From Haloterrigena turkmenica DSM 5511 (GTDB lineage Archaea > Halobacteriota > Halobacteria > Halobacteriales > Natrialbaceae): a stretch of DNA of 64,000 nucleotides. The stretch covers positions 1,240,001-1,304,000 of the forward strand of contig NC_013743.1 of assembly GCF_000025325.1 (NCBI RefSeq), written 5' to 3'. Of the stretch, positions 1 through 8,138 are shown in pieces. The notes under the pieces are model-generated. The model had not been told where the DNA came from. It ran no database searches and worked only from the letters and a program-made list of their open reading frames with translations. Numbering within the stretch: the first letter of the stretch is position 1; every line of letters begins with the position of its first letter. A program made the translations under genes and the position numbers.

Positions 1-128
1 TATTCGTCGCCGTACTGATGGCCGTAGAGCAGCCTCGATGCGGTATACCCCTCGTGTTCGACGATGAACTGGTGCATTAGATGCTGCTCGGCCGGTGGTC
101 GCTGCAGGGTCACCTCGAGATAGCGCAT
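1..128 (-). CDS. HTH transcriptional regulator, bacterio-opsin-activator type (5' part only)
   Basis: The reverse strand opens at an ATG at 126-128 and reads MRYLEVTLQRPPAEQHLMHQ, then FIVEHEGYTASRLLYGHQYGDE, with no stop before the window edge. This N-terminus (a beta strand, then HxxHxFIVEH and SRLLYGHxYGD) is the usual beginning of the haloarchaeal Bat-like regulators that carry a C-terminal HTH_10 domain; the HTH itself would lie outside the window. The frame was found by reading the sequence directly because the fragment is short. It is divergent from the RnfC-like gene and shares its upstream region. The target is unknown. Only about 42 codons are visible, so the call rests on the N-terminal pattern. 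Confidence 0.7.
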   Translation of the reverse strand, partial: MRYLEVTLQRPPAEQHLMHQFIVEHEGYTASRLLYGHQYGDE

Positions 129-210
129 TTCGCTGCTCGAGATACGTCCGCTGCTGCCTACAAAGCTACCGTCTCGACGGACCGACGGACGGCGGATCGA
201 ACGCCGCCAG

Positions 211-231
211 GAGGGGTTATAAACACCCCTC
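211..231. promoter_or_regulatory. TATA box framed by a 7-bp inverted repeat, candidate operator
   Basis: GAGGGGT at 211-217 and ACCCCTC at 225-231 are perfect reverse complements and enclose tataaac at 218-224. A repressor dimer bound here would cover the TATA element. It lies between the divergent HTH gene and the RnfC-like gene, about 50 bases before the ATG at 282, so transcription of the latter would start near 245-250. The HTH regulator next door is an obvious but unproven candidate to bind it. Confidence 0.5.
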
Positions 232-281
232 ATAGATGCGGATCAAGTCGAACGATCGTGCCGGACGATTCTCCACGTGTC

Positions 282-1406
282 ATGACGACTCCACGTGTGC
301 AGCCGGCTCGTGACGCGGAGTGGCCGGACGTTCGAACCGAGGGGAGCGACCTGATCCGGGCGGCCGGCGTCGCGGGCGCGGGCGGCGCCGGCTTTCCGTC
401 CTACGCGAAGTGGACGGACCTCGACGCGGTCGATTCCCTCCTGGTGAACCACCAGGAGAGCGAACCGAACTACTACATCGACAAGTGGCTCGGGAAGACC
501 CGCGCGGAGACGTTCGCCGCGCTGTTCGACGCATTGCTCGAGCGAGCGTTCGACCGGATCGTCGTCAGCGCGAAATGGAAAGACCGCGATGAATACGTGC
601 GGGACCTCGAGACCGAAACCGGTGGAACGGTGATTCCACCGGCCGAACTGCCGCTCGACCGGGACGAGGAATCGGGCGTCGTGTTCGCCTACACGGAGAA
701 CAAGTACCAGTACGGGATGGAAAGTGTCCTGCTCAAGACAGTCGACGGCACGGTTATCGGAACCGATCTTCCGACCGATCACGGCTGGCTCGTCCAGAAC
801 ACCGAGACCCTGTACAATATCTTTCGTGCGCTTTCGGACGGCGAGCCAGTGACACACAAGTACGTCCACGTCAGCGGCGACGTACCGCGAGATCGATTCC
901 TCGAGGTTCCGATCGGGACGCCCGCGAGCGAACTGCTGCGAACGGCTGGCCGTCCGCCCGAAACGCTGCCGTCGAATGCAGTGCTCGCCGACGGTGGACC
1001 GGGCTGGTGTTTCCCCGTCGAAGTGTCCCCCGACGAGTACGGAGTTCGCAAGCACACGAACTGTCTGCTCGTCCTCGACGAAGAAACAGTCGCGGAAAAT
1101 ACGTACGGAGAGGGGCGGATCGACGTGCTCGAGGCGTACGAGTGGACCGACCGGGAGGTGGACTTCGAACCCACCGCGATGATCGATCCGTCCCGCGTCC
1201 GGATCCCGCTCGCGACGAACCCGGAGCCGGACGTCGTGGACCCCGCCGAACCGGTCGTCGAGGTCGGCGATCACGTCGACGTCGGCGACCGGATCGCGAG
1301 ACCCAGTTCCGACGGGATCAGCATCCCCCAGCACGCGTCCATCGCCGGCGAGGTGACGGCGGTGTCCGAGTCGGGTATCGAGATCGAATCCCACTCGAGA
1401 GTGTAG
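282..1406 (+). CDS. RnfC/PduS-like SLBB-domain protein lacking iron-sulfur ligands
   Basis: The 374-residue product has the flavin/NADH-binding fold of the NuoF/RnfC/PduS family. Near residue 30 it shows GVAGAGGAGFPSYAKW, the glycine-rich signature of RnfC and PduS. An SLBB-like segment follows around residues 185-225 (VHVSGDVPRDRFLEVPIGTP), and a barrel-sandwich segment lies at the C-terminus (VGDHVDVGDRIARP). RnfC and PduS normally carry CxxCxxC motifs for 4Fe-4S clusters; here only two isolated cysteines are visible, so it cannot be a standard Rnf electron carrier. The reading frame extends upstream to about position 81, but that part has non-haloarchaeal composition and overlaps the divergent promoter, so the ATG at 282 is chosen. 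It may be a redox or cobalamin-reductase-like protein; the substrate is unknown. Confidence 0.7.
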   Translation: MTTPRVQPARDAEWPDVRTEGSDLIRAAGVAGAGGAGFPSYAKWTDLDAVDSLLVNHQESEPNYYIDKWLGKTRAETFAALFDALLERAFDRIVVSAKWKDRDEYVRDLETETGGTVIPPAELPLDRDEESGVVFAYTENKYQYGMESVLLKTVDGTVIGTDLPTDHGWLVQNTETLYNIFRALSDGEPVTHKYVHVSGDVPRDRFLEVPIGTPASELLRTAGRPPETLPSNAVLADGGPGWCFPVEVSPDEYGVRKHTNCLLVLDEETVAENTYGEGRIDVLEAYEWTDREVDFEPTAMIDPSRVRIPLATNPEPDVVDPAEPVVEVGDHVDVGDRIARPSSDGISIPQHASIAGEVTAVSESGIEIESHSRV

Positions 1407-1427
1407 CGAGCCGCCACGATCTCTATC

Positions 1428-1563
1428 CTAGACTCGTACGCTGCCGTCCTCTCTCCGGAACGGCAGCGAGATGTCTTCCTCGCAGAACCCGATCAGCTTC
1501 TCCTGTTCGTCGCAGATCCGGCGGACGTAGACGCGATCGTAGCCGGCATCGAGCGTGAACCTC
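1428..1563 (-). pseudogene. C-terminal remnant of an F420-dependent LLM-class oxidoreductase
   Basis: Reverse-strand translation just before the TAG at 1428-1430 contains DAGYDRVYVRRICDEQEKLI and then FCEEDISLPFRR. This matches the C-terminus of the intact oxidoreductase encoded at 3304-4260 (DAGYDHVYFHQIGDEQEKAI, then LYEEEVLPSFR). Nothing upstream of about 1565 in this frame resembles the rest of that protein. The frame runs on antisense through the potassium-channel gene only because of composition. It is therefore a truncated paralogue left over from duplication or deletion. It has no start codon of its own and ends about eight residues later than the intact protein. Confidence 0.7.
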
Positions 1564-1637
1564 TCCTTGCGACGGTCAACGGACGATACGGAGAGAGTTG
1601 GGAAGTTACATAGGGGCGCAACGGGCACGGTTCGCCA

Positions 1638-3263
1638 ATGAATCACTGGTGGCGCCGGCTCGCGCTCTCGATGGGCGCCGTCTTCGCGCTCGTCGTCGTC
1701 TACGCGTGGCTCTATCGGGCGGGCATGGCCGCGTTCGAGGGCGAGACGAAGACGTTCGCGCAGGCGCTCCAGGTCGTCATCGAGTCGCTGACGACCGCGG
1801 GCTTCGGCGGCGACGCGTCGTGGGACAGCACCACGATGAACCTCTTCGTGGTCGCGATGAACCTCACGGGGGTTCTGCTGGTCTTTCTCGCCCTGCCGCT
1901 GCTGGTCGTCCCGCTGTTCCAGCAGGCGCTGCAGGACCGCCCGCCGGAGTCGACCGACCTGACCGACCACGTCGTCATCTGCGGCTACTCGCCGCGGTCG
2001 GATGTGCTCGCGGATGAACTCGAGGCGGCGAACATCCCGTACGTCTTCGTCGACGACGATCCCGAGCTCGTCGTCGGCCTCACCAACGACGGGACCGAGG
2101 CCATCCACGGCGAACTCGACCAGGAGGAGACGCTTCGCGCGGCCAACGCCGACGAGGCGCGATCGCTCGTCACCGACGTCGACGACGAGACCAACGCGGT
2201 CGTGATCCTCACCGCCCGGGAGCTCTCGAGCGCTCTCACGATCGTCAGCGTGGTCGAGGACGAGGACGTCGCGAGCTACCACCGCTACGCGGGCGCCGAC
2301 GAGACTGTCCGTCCGCGACGGGTGCTCGGCCAGAGCCTCGCGACGAAGGCGACGACGACGCTGTCGTCCGAACTCCGCGACACGATCGAACTCAGCGAGG
2401 ACCTCGAGGTGACCGAACTGCTCGTCCAGGACGACAGCGACCTCGTCGGCCGGACGGTCGCGGAGTCTGGGATCCGCGATCGGATGGGGATCACCGTCAT
2501 CGGCGCGTGGTTCAACGGCGAGTTCGTTCCGGTTCCCGGTCCCGATCACCGAATCGACGGCAACACGATCCTGCTCGTCGCGGGCCGTCGCGACGACCTC
2601 ACGGAACTGAAAGCGCGGACGGTCTCGACGCTCGAGCACCGCCCGGAGCGGGTGATCGTCGGCGGCTACGGCGTCGTCGGTCGGACCGCGGTGGAGACGC
2701 TGGCGAGTAACGGCGTCTCGACCACCGTTGTCGATCTCGCGGACGAACCCGGCGTCGACATCACCGGTAGCATCACCGACGAGGACGTCCTCGAGGCCGC
2801 CGGCACGGACGAGGCCCGCTCGGTCCTGCTGACCGTCAACGACGACGCGACGACGATCTACGCGACGCTGGTTCTCAAACAGGTTTCCCCGGATATCGAG
2901 ATCATCGCGCGGGCCAACGAGACGGAGAACATCCCGAAGCTCTACCGCGCCGGCGCGGAGTACGTCCTCTCGCTGTCGACGGTGACCGGCCGGATGCTCG
3001 CCTCCGTGCTGATCGAGGACGAGGAGATCCTCACGCCCGAGACGCAGTTCGAACTCGTCCGGACGACCGCGCCCCAGATCGCCGGGAAGAGCCTCGGGGA
3101 GATCGACCTGCGGGCGCGGACCGGCTGCACCGTCGTCGCCGTCGAACGTGACAGCGAACTGCTAACCGATCTCGGCCCGGCGTTCGTCGTCCGCGAGGAC
3201 GACGTGTTGATCGTCGCCGGCGACGACGAGGCGATCAACCGATTCGTCGCGCTGGCCTGCTGA
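1638..3263 (+). CDS. Potassium channel with two RCK (TrkA-N/TrkA-C) domains
   Basis: This 541-residue integral membrane protein has a first transmembrane segment at about 8-27, a pore loop with filter TTAGFGGD at 52-59, a second transmembrane segment at about 68-95, and two regulatory modules. RCK1 begins near residue 111 (VVICGYSPRSD) and RCK2 near 335 (VIVGGYGVVGRT), the latter with a clear Rossmann glycine motif. A TrkA-C-like region follows each. The architecture is that of MthK/Kch-like ligand-gated K+ channels with both RCK domains in one chain, fitting the high internal potassium of haloarchaea. The filter differs from canonical TVGYGD. The ATG at 1638 directly precedes the first hydrophobic segment. 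It is transcribed alone, between two copies (one broken) of an LLM oxidoreductase tail. Confidence 0.9.
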   Translation: MNHWWRRLALSMGAVFALVVVYAWLYRAGMAAFEGETKTFAQALQVVIESLTTAGFGGDASWDSTTMNLFVVAMNLTGVLLVFLALPLLVVPLFQQALQDRPPESTDLTDHVVICGYSPRSDVLADELEAANIPYVFVDDDPELVVGLTNDGTEAIHGELDQEETLRAANADEARSLVTDVDDETNAVVILTARELSSALTIVSVVEDEDVASYHRYAGADETVRPRRVLGQSLATKATTTLSSELRDTIELSEDLEVTELLVQDDSDLVGRTVAESGIRDRMGITVIGAWFNGEFVPVPGPDHRIDGNTILLVAGRRDDLTELKARTVSTLEHRPERVIVGGYGVVGRTAVETLASNGVSTTVVDLADEPGVDITGSITDEDVLEAAGTDEARSVLLTVNDDATTIYATLVLKQVSPDIEIIARANETENIPKLYRAGAEYVLSLSTVTGRMLASVLIEDEEILTPETQFELVRTTAPQIAGKSLGEIDLRARTGCTVVAVERDSELLTDLGPAFVVREDDVLIVAGDDEAINRFVALAC

Positions 3264-3303
3264 GTCCGCCGCGAACGCGCTGGCCCCCACGCTCGCCGCG
3301 AGC

Positions 3304-4260
3304 CTACCGGAACGACGGCAGCACCTCCTCCTCGTAGAGTTCGATCGCTTTCTCCTGTTCGTCCCCGATCTGGTGGAAGTAGACGTGATCGTAGCCGGCG
3401 TCGACGGCCTCCTCAATGCTATCGATGTGGGCCTGCGCGTCCGGCTCGGTGGTCGTCCCGGCCTCGGCGATGTCCTCTTTCTCGACCATCTGGGCGGCCT
3501 GCTCGAAGTGGGCCGGCGTCGGCAGCTCCTGGCCGAGTTCGCCCGGAATCGAGCCGTTGGGCCACTGCTCGTAGATCGTCTCGATCGCTGCCTCCTCGCT
3601 GTCTGCGTAGCAGCCGTGCAGCTGTGTGTATTTGGGGCCGTCGCCGCCGGCGTCCTCGTAGGCCTCGACGGGCTCTCCCTTCGGGCCGGAACACCAGAGA
3701 CCGTCGGCGTTGTCGGCGGTCCACTTCGCGGTCTGGGGACCGAACGCGCTGGCGATCGTCGTCGGCTGTTCATCGGGACAGGTGTAGAGCCGGGCGTTCT
3801 CGACCGTGTAGTGCTCGCCGTGGTGGCTCGTCGTCTCGCCGGTCCACAGCTTTCGCATGACGTCCATCGCCTCGTCCAACATCTCGAGGCGGACGTCGTG
3901 TTCCGGCCAGCGCTCGCCGGTAACGTGCTCGTTCAAGTTCTCGCCGGTGCCGACGCCGAAGGTGAAACGGTCGCCGAACAGTTCGTCGACGGTGGCGACG
4001 GCGTGGGCGACGTTGACCGGATGGATCCGGATCGTCGGGCAGGTGACGCCGACGCCGACCTCGATATCGTCGGTCTCGTTGGCGATCGCGCCCAGAGTCG
4101 ACCAGACGAAGGGAGACTCGCCTTGCGCCGAGACCCACGGATGAAAGTGGTCCGAGATGGAAAGGAAGTCGAAGCCCGCCTCCTCCACGCGCCGGGCGAT
4201 GTCGACGAGCTCGTTCGGGCCGTGCTCCTCGCTCGAGAGGGTGTATCCGATTTGAGTCAT
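3304..4260 (-). CDS. F420-dependent LLM-class oxidoreductase (TIGR03557-like)
   Basis: The 318-residue protein is of the luciferase-like TIM-barrel family that uses coenzyme F420. It starts MTQIGYTLSSEEHGPNELVD and continues with SISDHFHPW near residue 40 and GVGVTCP near 80, both typical of F420-dependent glucose-6-phosphate-dehydrogenase-like enzymes. The length fits the family. Open frame continues upstream, but it is arginine-rich and overlaps the intergenic stretch, so the ATG at 4258-4260 is used. Haloarchaea make F420; the natural substrate of this subgroup is not established. A second, truncated copy of its tail lies at 1428-1563. Confidence 0.88.
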   Translation of the reverse strand: MTQIGYTLSSEEHGPNELVDIARRVEEAGFDFLSISDHFHPWVSAQGESPFVWSTLGAIANETDDIEVGVGVTCPTIRIHPVNVAHAVATVDELFGDRFTFGVGTGENLNEHVTGERWPEHDVRLEMLDEAMDVMRKLWTGETTSHHGEHYTVENARLYTCPDEQPTTIASAFGPQTAKWTADNADGLWCSGPKGEPVEAYEDAGGDGPKYTQLHGCYADSEEAAIETIYEQWPNGSIPGELGQELPTPAHFEQAAQMVEKEDIAEAGTTTEPDAQAHIDSIEEAVDAGYDHVYFHQIGDEQEKAIELYEEEVLPSFR

Positions 4261-4367
4261 TCCCGGACCGCTACCACGAATCGGCGGGTAACGGTTGACC
4301 CTGCGAGGGCAAGAAGTTCCGACGGCCGCCGCTCGCAGCGGCGATCCGCGGTAGCGTCGTCGGCGAC

Positions 4368-5462
4368 CTAATCTTTGACCTCGAGGAAGGAGAGACACCA
4401 GTTCTCCGGATCGGCGAGCGCGCGCCGCGAGAACGGGCCGACGTCGTCCCCGTTTCGGAGAGGACGAACCGCCATATACGTGGGGTGACAGAACCGTGAG
4501 ACGAGCGGCAGCTCGTAACTGACGAAGCCGAAGCGGGCGAGCAGCGACGGCGGCAGGGTCCCGTCGGTCACCGACAGCACGTCGGCGTCTGCGTTGTCGG
4601 CGACGACCGCCGCGAGCAGGTCGGCGAACGCGTCGTGGCGCGACGCCAGCGGCACCGAATCGAAGACGAGCACGCCGTCCTCGCCGCCGGATCGCGTGAC
4701 GAGCGCGGCGACGGGGCGGCCGTCGCGGGTGGCCACGTACGCGGTGTGCTCCAGCGTCGGCGCGTCGAAGAGCCACCGGTAGTACCGCGCCTCGCGAAGG
4801 GCGTGAAACGATCGGGGAACCTGCGTCTCGTAGATCGACTCGAGGCGGTCGGCGGGCGGCGATGCGTATCGCTCGACGTCGTACGTCCCGTCCGCCGGCG
4901 AAAACCGATCGCAGAGACGGAGCCCGGTTCGCGTAACGGCGTCGGCCACTCGTCCGATCGACTCGCCGGCCGGCCCGTCCGGGAGCAGGTCGCCGGGCCG
5001 TTGCACCCTGTAGTACAGCGGCACGACGGCCACCTCGGACCAGCCGAGTTGCTCCTGTGCGCCGAGCGAGGCGGCGTTCGGGAAGTTAAAGAACAGCGCC
5101 GATTCCCGTCGCCGGTAGCGACGGATCCCGCGTTCGGTAATTCGGGAGTAGAGCCCGTTTCGCCGGTGATCCGGGTGGACGACCGCGTCGACCGGTTTGA
5201 GCGCCAGGACGGTGCGCTCGCCGCGGCGGAGCCGGCAGGGGACGTACCCCTGCACGGCGACGATCTCGCCGTCCCGCTCGGCGAGCGTGATCGGGACGTG
5301 CGAGAGGTACGGATCGTCGACGTACTTCCAGTCGAACCAGTCGGTACTCGGTCGGTGTCCCCACTCGGTCTCGAGCAACGAGAGAACGCCGTCTCGATCT
5401 CCTTTCTCGTACGTTCTCACCCTGTACTCGTCGGTGCGCTCCGATTGTTCCTGCCCCGCCAT
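4368..5462 (-). CDS. GNAT-family N-acetyltransferase
   Basis: This 364-residue protein has an N-terminal GNAT domain: YRVRTYEKGDRDGVLSLL at residues 13-30, then VDAVVHPDHRRNGLYSRITE around 90-110, where HPDHRRNGLYSR is the acetyl-CoA pyrophosphate loop (R/QxxGxG/A variant). The second half contains another acyltransferase-like segment with a DGRPVAALVTR strand. The double-length arrangement resembles Eis-like or lipid II FemX-like GNATs, but the acceptor is unknown. It lies 107 bases from the oxidoreductase gene in the same direction and may be co-transcribed upstream of it. Confidence 0.82.
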   Translation of the reverse strand: MAGQEQSERTDEYRVRTYEKGDRDGVLSLLETEWGHRPSTDWFDWKYVDDPYLSHVPITLAERDGEIVAVQGYVPCRLRRGERTVLALKPVDAVVHPDHRRNGLYSRITERGIRRYRRRESALFFNFPNAASLGAQEQLGWSEVAVVPLYYRVQRPGDLLPDGPAGESIGRVADAVTRTGLRLCDRFSPADGTYDVERYASPPADRLESIYETQVPRSFHALREARYYRWLFDAPTLEHTAYVATRDGRPVAALVTRSGGEDGVLVFDSVPLASRHDAFADLLAAVVADNADADVLSVTDGTLPPSLLARFGFVSYELPLVSRFCHPTYMAVRPLRNGDDVGPFSRRALADPENWCLSFLEVKD

Positions 5463-5665
5463 CGGCTACTGATCGACGGAGCGTCCCTTCGTTATGCGCA
5501 GGGATGGACGACCCCGACCCCTCCCCCGTTTCGTGTACGGTGGTGATATTCCGAATAAATACGTCATATCTCGTTAGCGCGGCTCGAACCCGTCGACTCG
5601 ACCGCGGTACGCTGTGAGACACAGACGGCAACAGCTTTCGAAGTGGAGCCACTGGCTGGGAACGA

Positions 5666-7069
5666 ATGGCCACCGAGACCGATGACGGCGACGATGATCG
5701 GGTCTACTACGTCATCAGCGACCTCCACATCGGCGGCGACGAACAGCTCGAGGACGTCGAGTTCATAGACGAATTGCGCTCCTTCCTCGAGCGGCTGGAA
5801 CGGACCGACGAGGACGCCGAACTGATCATCAACGGCGACGCCTTCGGGCTCTGGGAGTTCACGACGGTCGAGGGACTCGAGAAGTTCGAGGTCTTAGCGG
5901 AGACGTATCCGGAGCTGTTCGAGCAGTTCCGGGCGACCGGGGAGAACATCCCCATCACGCTGTTGCCGGGGAACCACGACCACGAACTCGCGGCCTACGA
6001 CGAGTACGTCGACCGCTTCGCGCAGTACAACGTTGACCTCGTCCAGGACCAGTCGATCACCAGGCCGGTCGGCGACCAGGCGATCCACTTCGAGCACGGC
6101 CACCAGCAGGACGCCAACAATCAGATCGAGGACTGGGGGAACCCCCACGCGACGCCGCTCGGCTACTACTACAACACGCTCGTGACGAGCCGGGCGGGCC
6201 AGCTCTCCGACCGGGGGCGGTATAACTGGCTGAAGGACGTCCAGGCGGTCACGCCGACCGAGCGGATGCCCATCTGGCTCTTCTCGAAGTACTTCTACCG
6301 GGAGATGAACCCGGTGCTACGGTACTCGCTGGTGCCGTTCCTGTTGCTGTTCAACATCAGCGCCGTCCTCGCGGTGCTGGCGGGGCTGCATCTGGCGGGG
6401 ATCTGGTCGGTGCCGGTCACCCAGACGGAAGCGTTCCTCGGACAGTTCGGCAGGGCCGGCACCGCGGCCTGGTTCCTCCTCACGCTCAACGTCGCCGTCG
6501 TCGGCGTGCTCTTGCTCGCGGGCATTCCGCTGTACTTCATCCGCCGGGACATCAGGAAGACGGTCGACCGCTTCGGCGTCTTCGAGACCGAACTCACCGT
6601 CGACCCGGTCGGGTCATACGAGGACCGGGCCCGCGAGGTCTTCGCGGACGAGCCGGAGACGACGATCTTCTGCTTCGGGCACACCCACCGCCCGATGCTG
6701 AAGGAGGTCGACGGCGGCGTGCTGGTCAACACGGGCACGTGGCTCAAGCGCCTCCACCGTCGGGACGGGATCATCGGCATCCTCCCGCCGGTGTTCTACC
6801 CGTCGTACCAGCTGGCCGCGGTCCGCATCGCGTCCGAGTCAGCGAGCGAGGGTCGGAACGAGACTGGGACCGAGAGCGCGTCCGATTCGGCGGGCGTCGC
6901 CGTCGAGTTCGAGCGGATCACGAAGCCGAGCCCTGCGACGGAGGAGCTCACCCGCACCGAGCGGTTCTTCACGGTCGGCCGCGAGCCCACCCCCGACCTG
7001 CCGGATCGCCACGTCGTCGAGGATCCGGAGACAGAGATGGTGCCCGCGCCGGAGACGACGACCGACTGA
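5666..7069 (+). CDS. Calcineurin-like metallophosphoesterase with membrane segments
   Basis: All metal-binding motifs of the family appear in order over 467 residues: VISDLHIGG near 13, NGDAFG near 52, LLPGNHDHEL near 95, HFEHGHQQ near 140 and FCFGHTHRP near 335. Between the last two motifs are two hydrophobic stretches (about 218-245 and 268-292), which would place the enzyme at the membrane; LpxH-like phosphoesterases act on lipid substrates, but these inserted helices are unusual. The C-terminal 80 residues are acidic and probably disordered. Archaea lack lipid A, so a lipid-A role is excluded; a lipid or nucleotide phosphodiester is a guess. It is monocistronic as far as can be seen. Confidence 0.88.
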   Translation: MATETDDGDDDRVYYVISDLHIGGDEQLEDVEFIDELRSFLERLERTDEDAELIINGDAFGLWEFTTVEGLEKFEVLAETYPELFEQFRATGENIPITLLPGNHDHELAAYDEYVDRFAQYNVDLVQDQSITRPVGDQAIHFEHGHQQDANNQIEDWGNPHATPLGYYYNTLVTSRAGQLSDRGRYNWLKDVQAVTPTERMPIWLFSKYFYREMNPVLRYSLVPFLLLFNISAVLAVLAGLHLAGIWSVPVTQTEAFLGQFGRAGTAAWFLLTLNVAVVGVLLLAGIPLYFIRRDIRKTVDRFGVFETELTVDPVGSYEDRAREVFADEPETTIFCFGHTHRPMLKEVDGGVLVNTGTWLKRLHRRDGIIGILPPVFYPSYQLAAVRIASESASEGRNETGTESASDSAGVAVEFERITKPSPATEELTRTERFFTVGREPTPDLPDRHVVEDPETEMVPAPETTTD

Positions 7070-7136
7070 TCGACTCGAGTCCGCGACCGAGTCGCGAATC
7101 GAACCCCTTACCCCCGACGCGCCGGAACTCGCCCGT

Positions 7137-8138
7137 ATGACTGCCGTAGTCGATGCGACGGACCTCGAGAAGACCTACGGCGAGACGACGGCGCTGTCGG
7201 GGGCGTCGCTCTCCGTTTCCGCCGGCGAGGTCTTCGCGCTGATCGGCCCGAACGGGGCCGGGAAGACGACGCTCGTGCGCGCGCTGACGGGGACGACCGA
7301 GCCCGATTCGGGGACGGCTCGCGTGCTCGGCGAGTCGCCGGCGGCGATCGACCGGGACCGACTCGGCGTCCTCCCGCAGGACTTCTCGCCGCCGGATCGG
7401 CTGAACGCCCGCGAACTACTCGAGTACTACGCGGGCCTGTACGACGACCCCCGCGACCCCGACGCCGTCCTCGACGACGTTGGCCTCGCAGACGCCGGCG
7501 ACACCTGGTACGAGGACCTCTCTGGCGGCCAGCAGCGCCGGGTCTGCGTCGGCGCGACGCTGGTCAACGACCCCGATGTCCTCTTTCTGGACGAGCCGAC
7601 GACCGGCATCGATCCCGCCGGTCGGCGCACCGTCTGGCGGTTGATCGAGGACCTCGCCGACGCGGGGACGACCGTCGTCCTCACGACCCACGACATGGCC
7701 GAGGCCGAGCGGCTGGCCGACCGCGTCGGCCTGCTCGCCGACGGGGCCGTCGTGGCCCGCGGCACCCCCGCCGAGCTCGTCGCCGAACACGGCGGCTCGA
7801 GTCGCCTCACGATCACGACGACGGCGACTCCCGAGGCCTTCGCCGACCTCGAGTATTCGGTCGAACGGCCGGCACGCGGCCGCGGCCCCCGCGGAGCCAC
7901 GGCGGACGGCGCGCTCGTCGTCCGCGACATCGGGCCCGCCGAAATCGGGGCCGTCGTCGATTACCTCGAGGACCGCGGCCTCGAGTACTCCGGGCTGACG
8001 TGGGCCGAACCCGACTTAGAGGACGTCTACCTCGCGCTTGCCGACGCGACGGAACGCGATCGAACCGGTCGGGCCGGCGGGAACGGCGACGGCGAAACGG
8101 ACGCCGACGACCTCGCTCGCGCGGGTGAGACGGCGTGA
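7137..8138 (+). CDS. ABC transporter ATP-binding protein (ABC-2/drug-export type)
   Basis: The 333-residue ATPase has Walker A GPNGAGKTT near residue 38, signature LSGGQQRRV near 127, Walker B VLFLDEPTTG near 147 and the H-loop TTHDMAEAE near 185. The C-terminal 100 residues form the extension common in DrrA/NatA-like exporters and end in an acidic tail. Its stop overlaps the GTG start of the permease (GTGA, 4 bp), so the two are translationally coupled and form one exporter. The substrate cannot be deduced; drug/antibiotic or Na+ export is the usual annotation for the family. Confidence 0.92.
   Translation: MTAVVDATDLEKTYGETTALSGASLSVSAGEVFALIGPNGAGKTTLVRALTGTTEPDSGTARVLGESPAAIDRDRLGVLPQDFSPPDRLNARELLEYYAGLYDDPRDPDAVLDDVGLADAGDTWYEDLSGGQQRRVCVGATLVNDPDVLFLDEPTTGIDPAGRRTVWRLIEDLADAGTTVVLTTHDMAEAERLADRVGLLADGAVVARGTPAELVAEHGGSSRLTITTTATPEAFADLEYSVERPARGRGPRGATADGALVVRDIGPAEIGAVVDYLEDRGLEYSGLTWAEPDLEDVYLALADATERDRTGRAGGNGDGETDADDLARAGETA

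Noticed and set aside
81-281. N-terminal extension of the RnfC-like frame
   Set aside because: It overlaps the divergent HTH gene and its promoter, and its composition is not haloarchaeal; conserved sequence begins after the ATG at 282.
243-1394. 383-codon reverse frame opposite the RnfC-like gene
   Set aside because: Typical GC-rich shadow of a real gene; no family pattern.
1428-2639. Long reverse-strand open frame across the potassium-channel gene
   Set aside because: It is antisense to a clearly recognised channel, arginine-rich, and only its last 45 codons match a protein (the LLM oxidoreductase tail). Only that remnant is reported.
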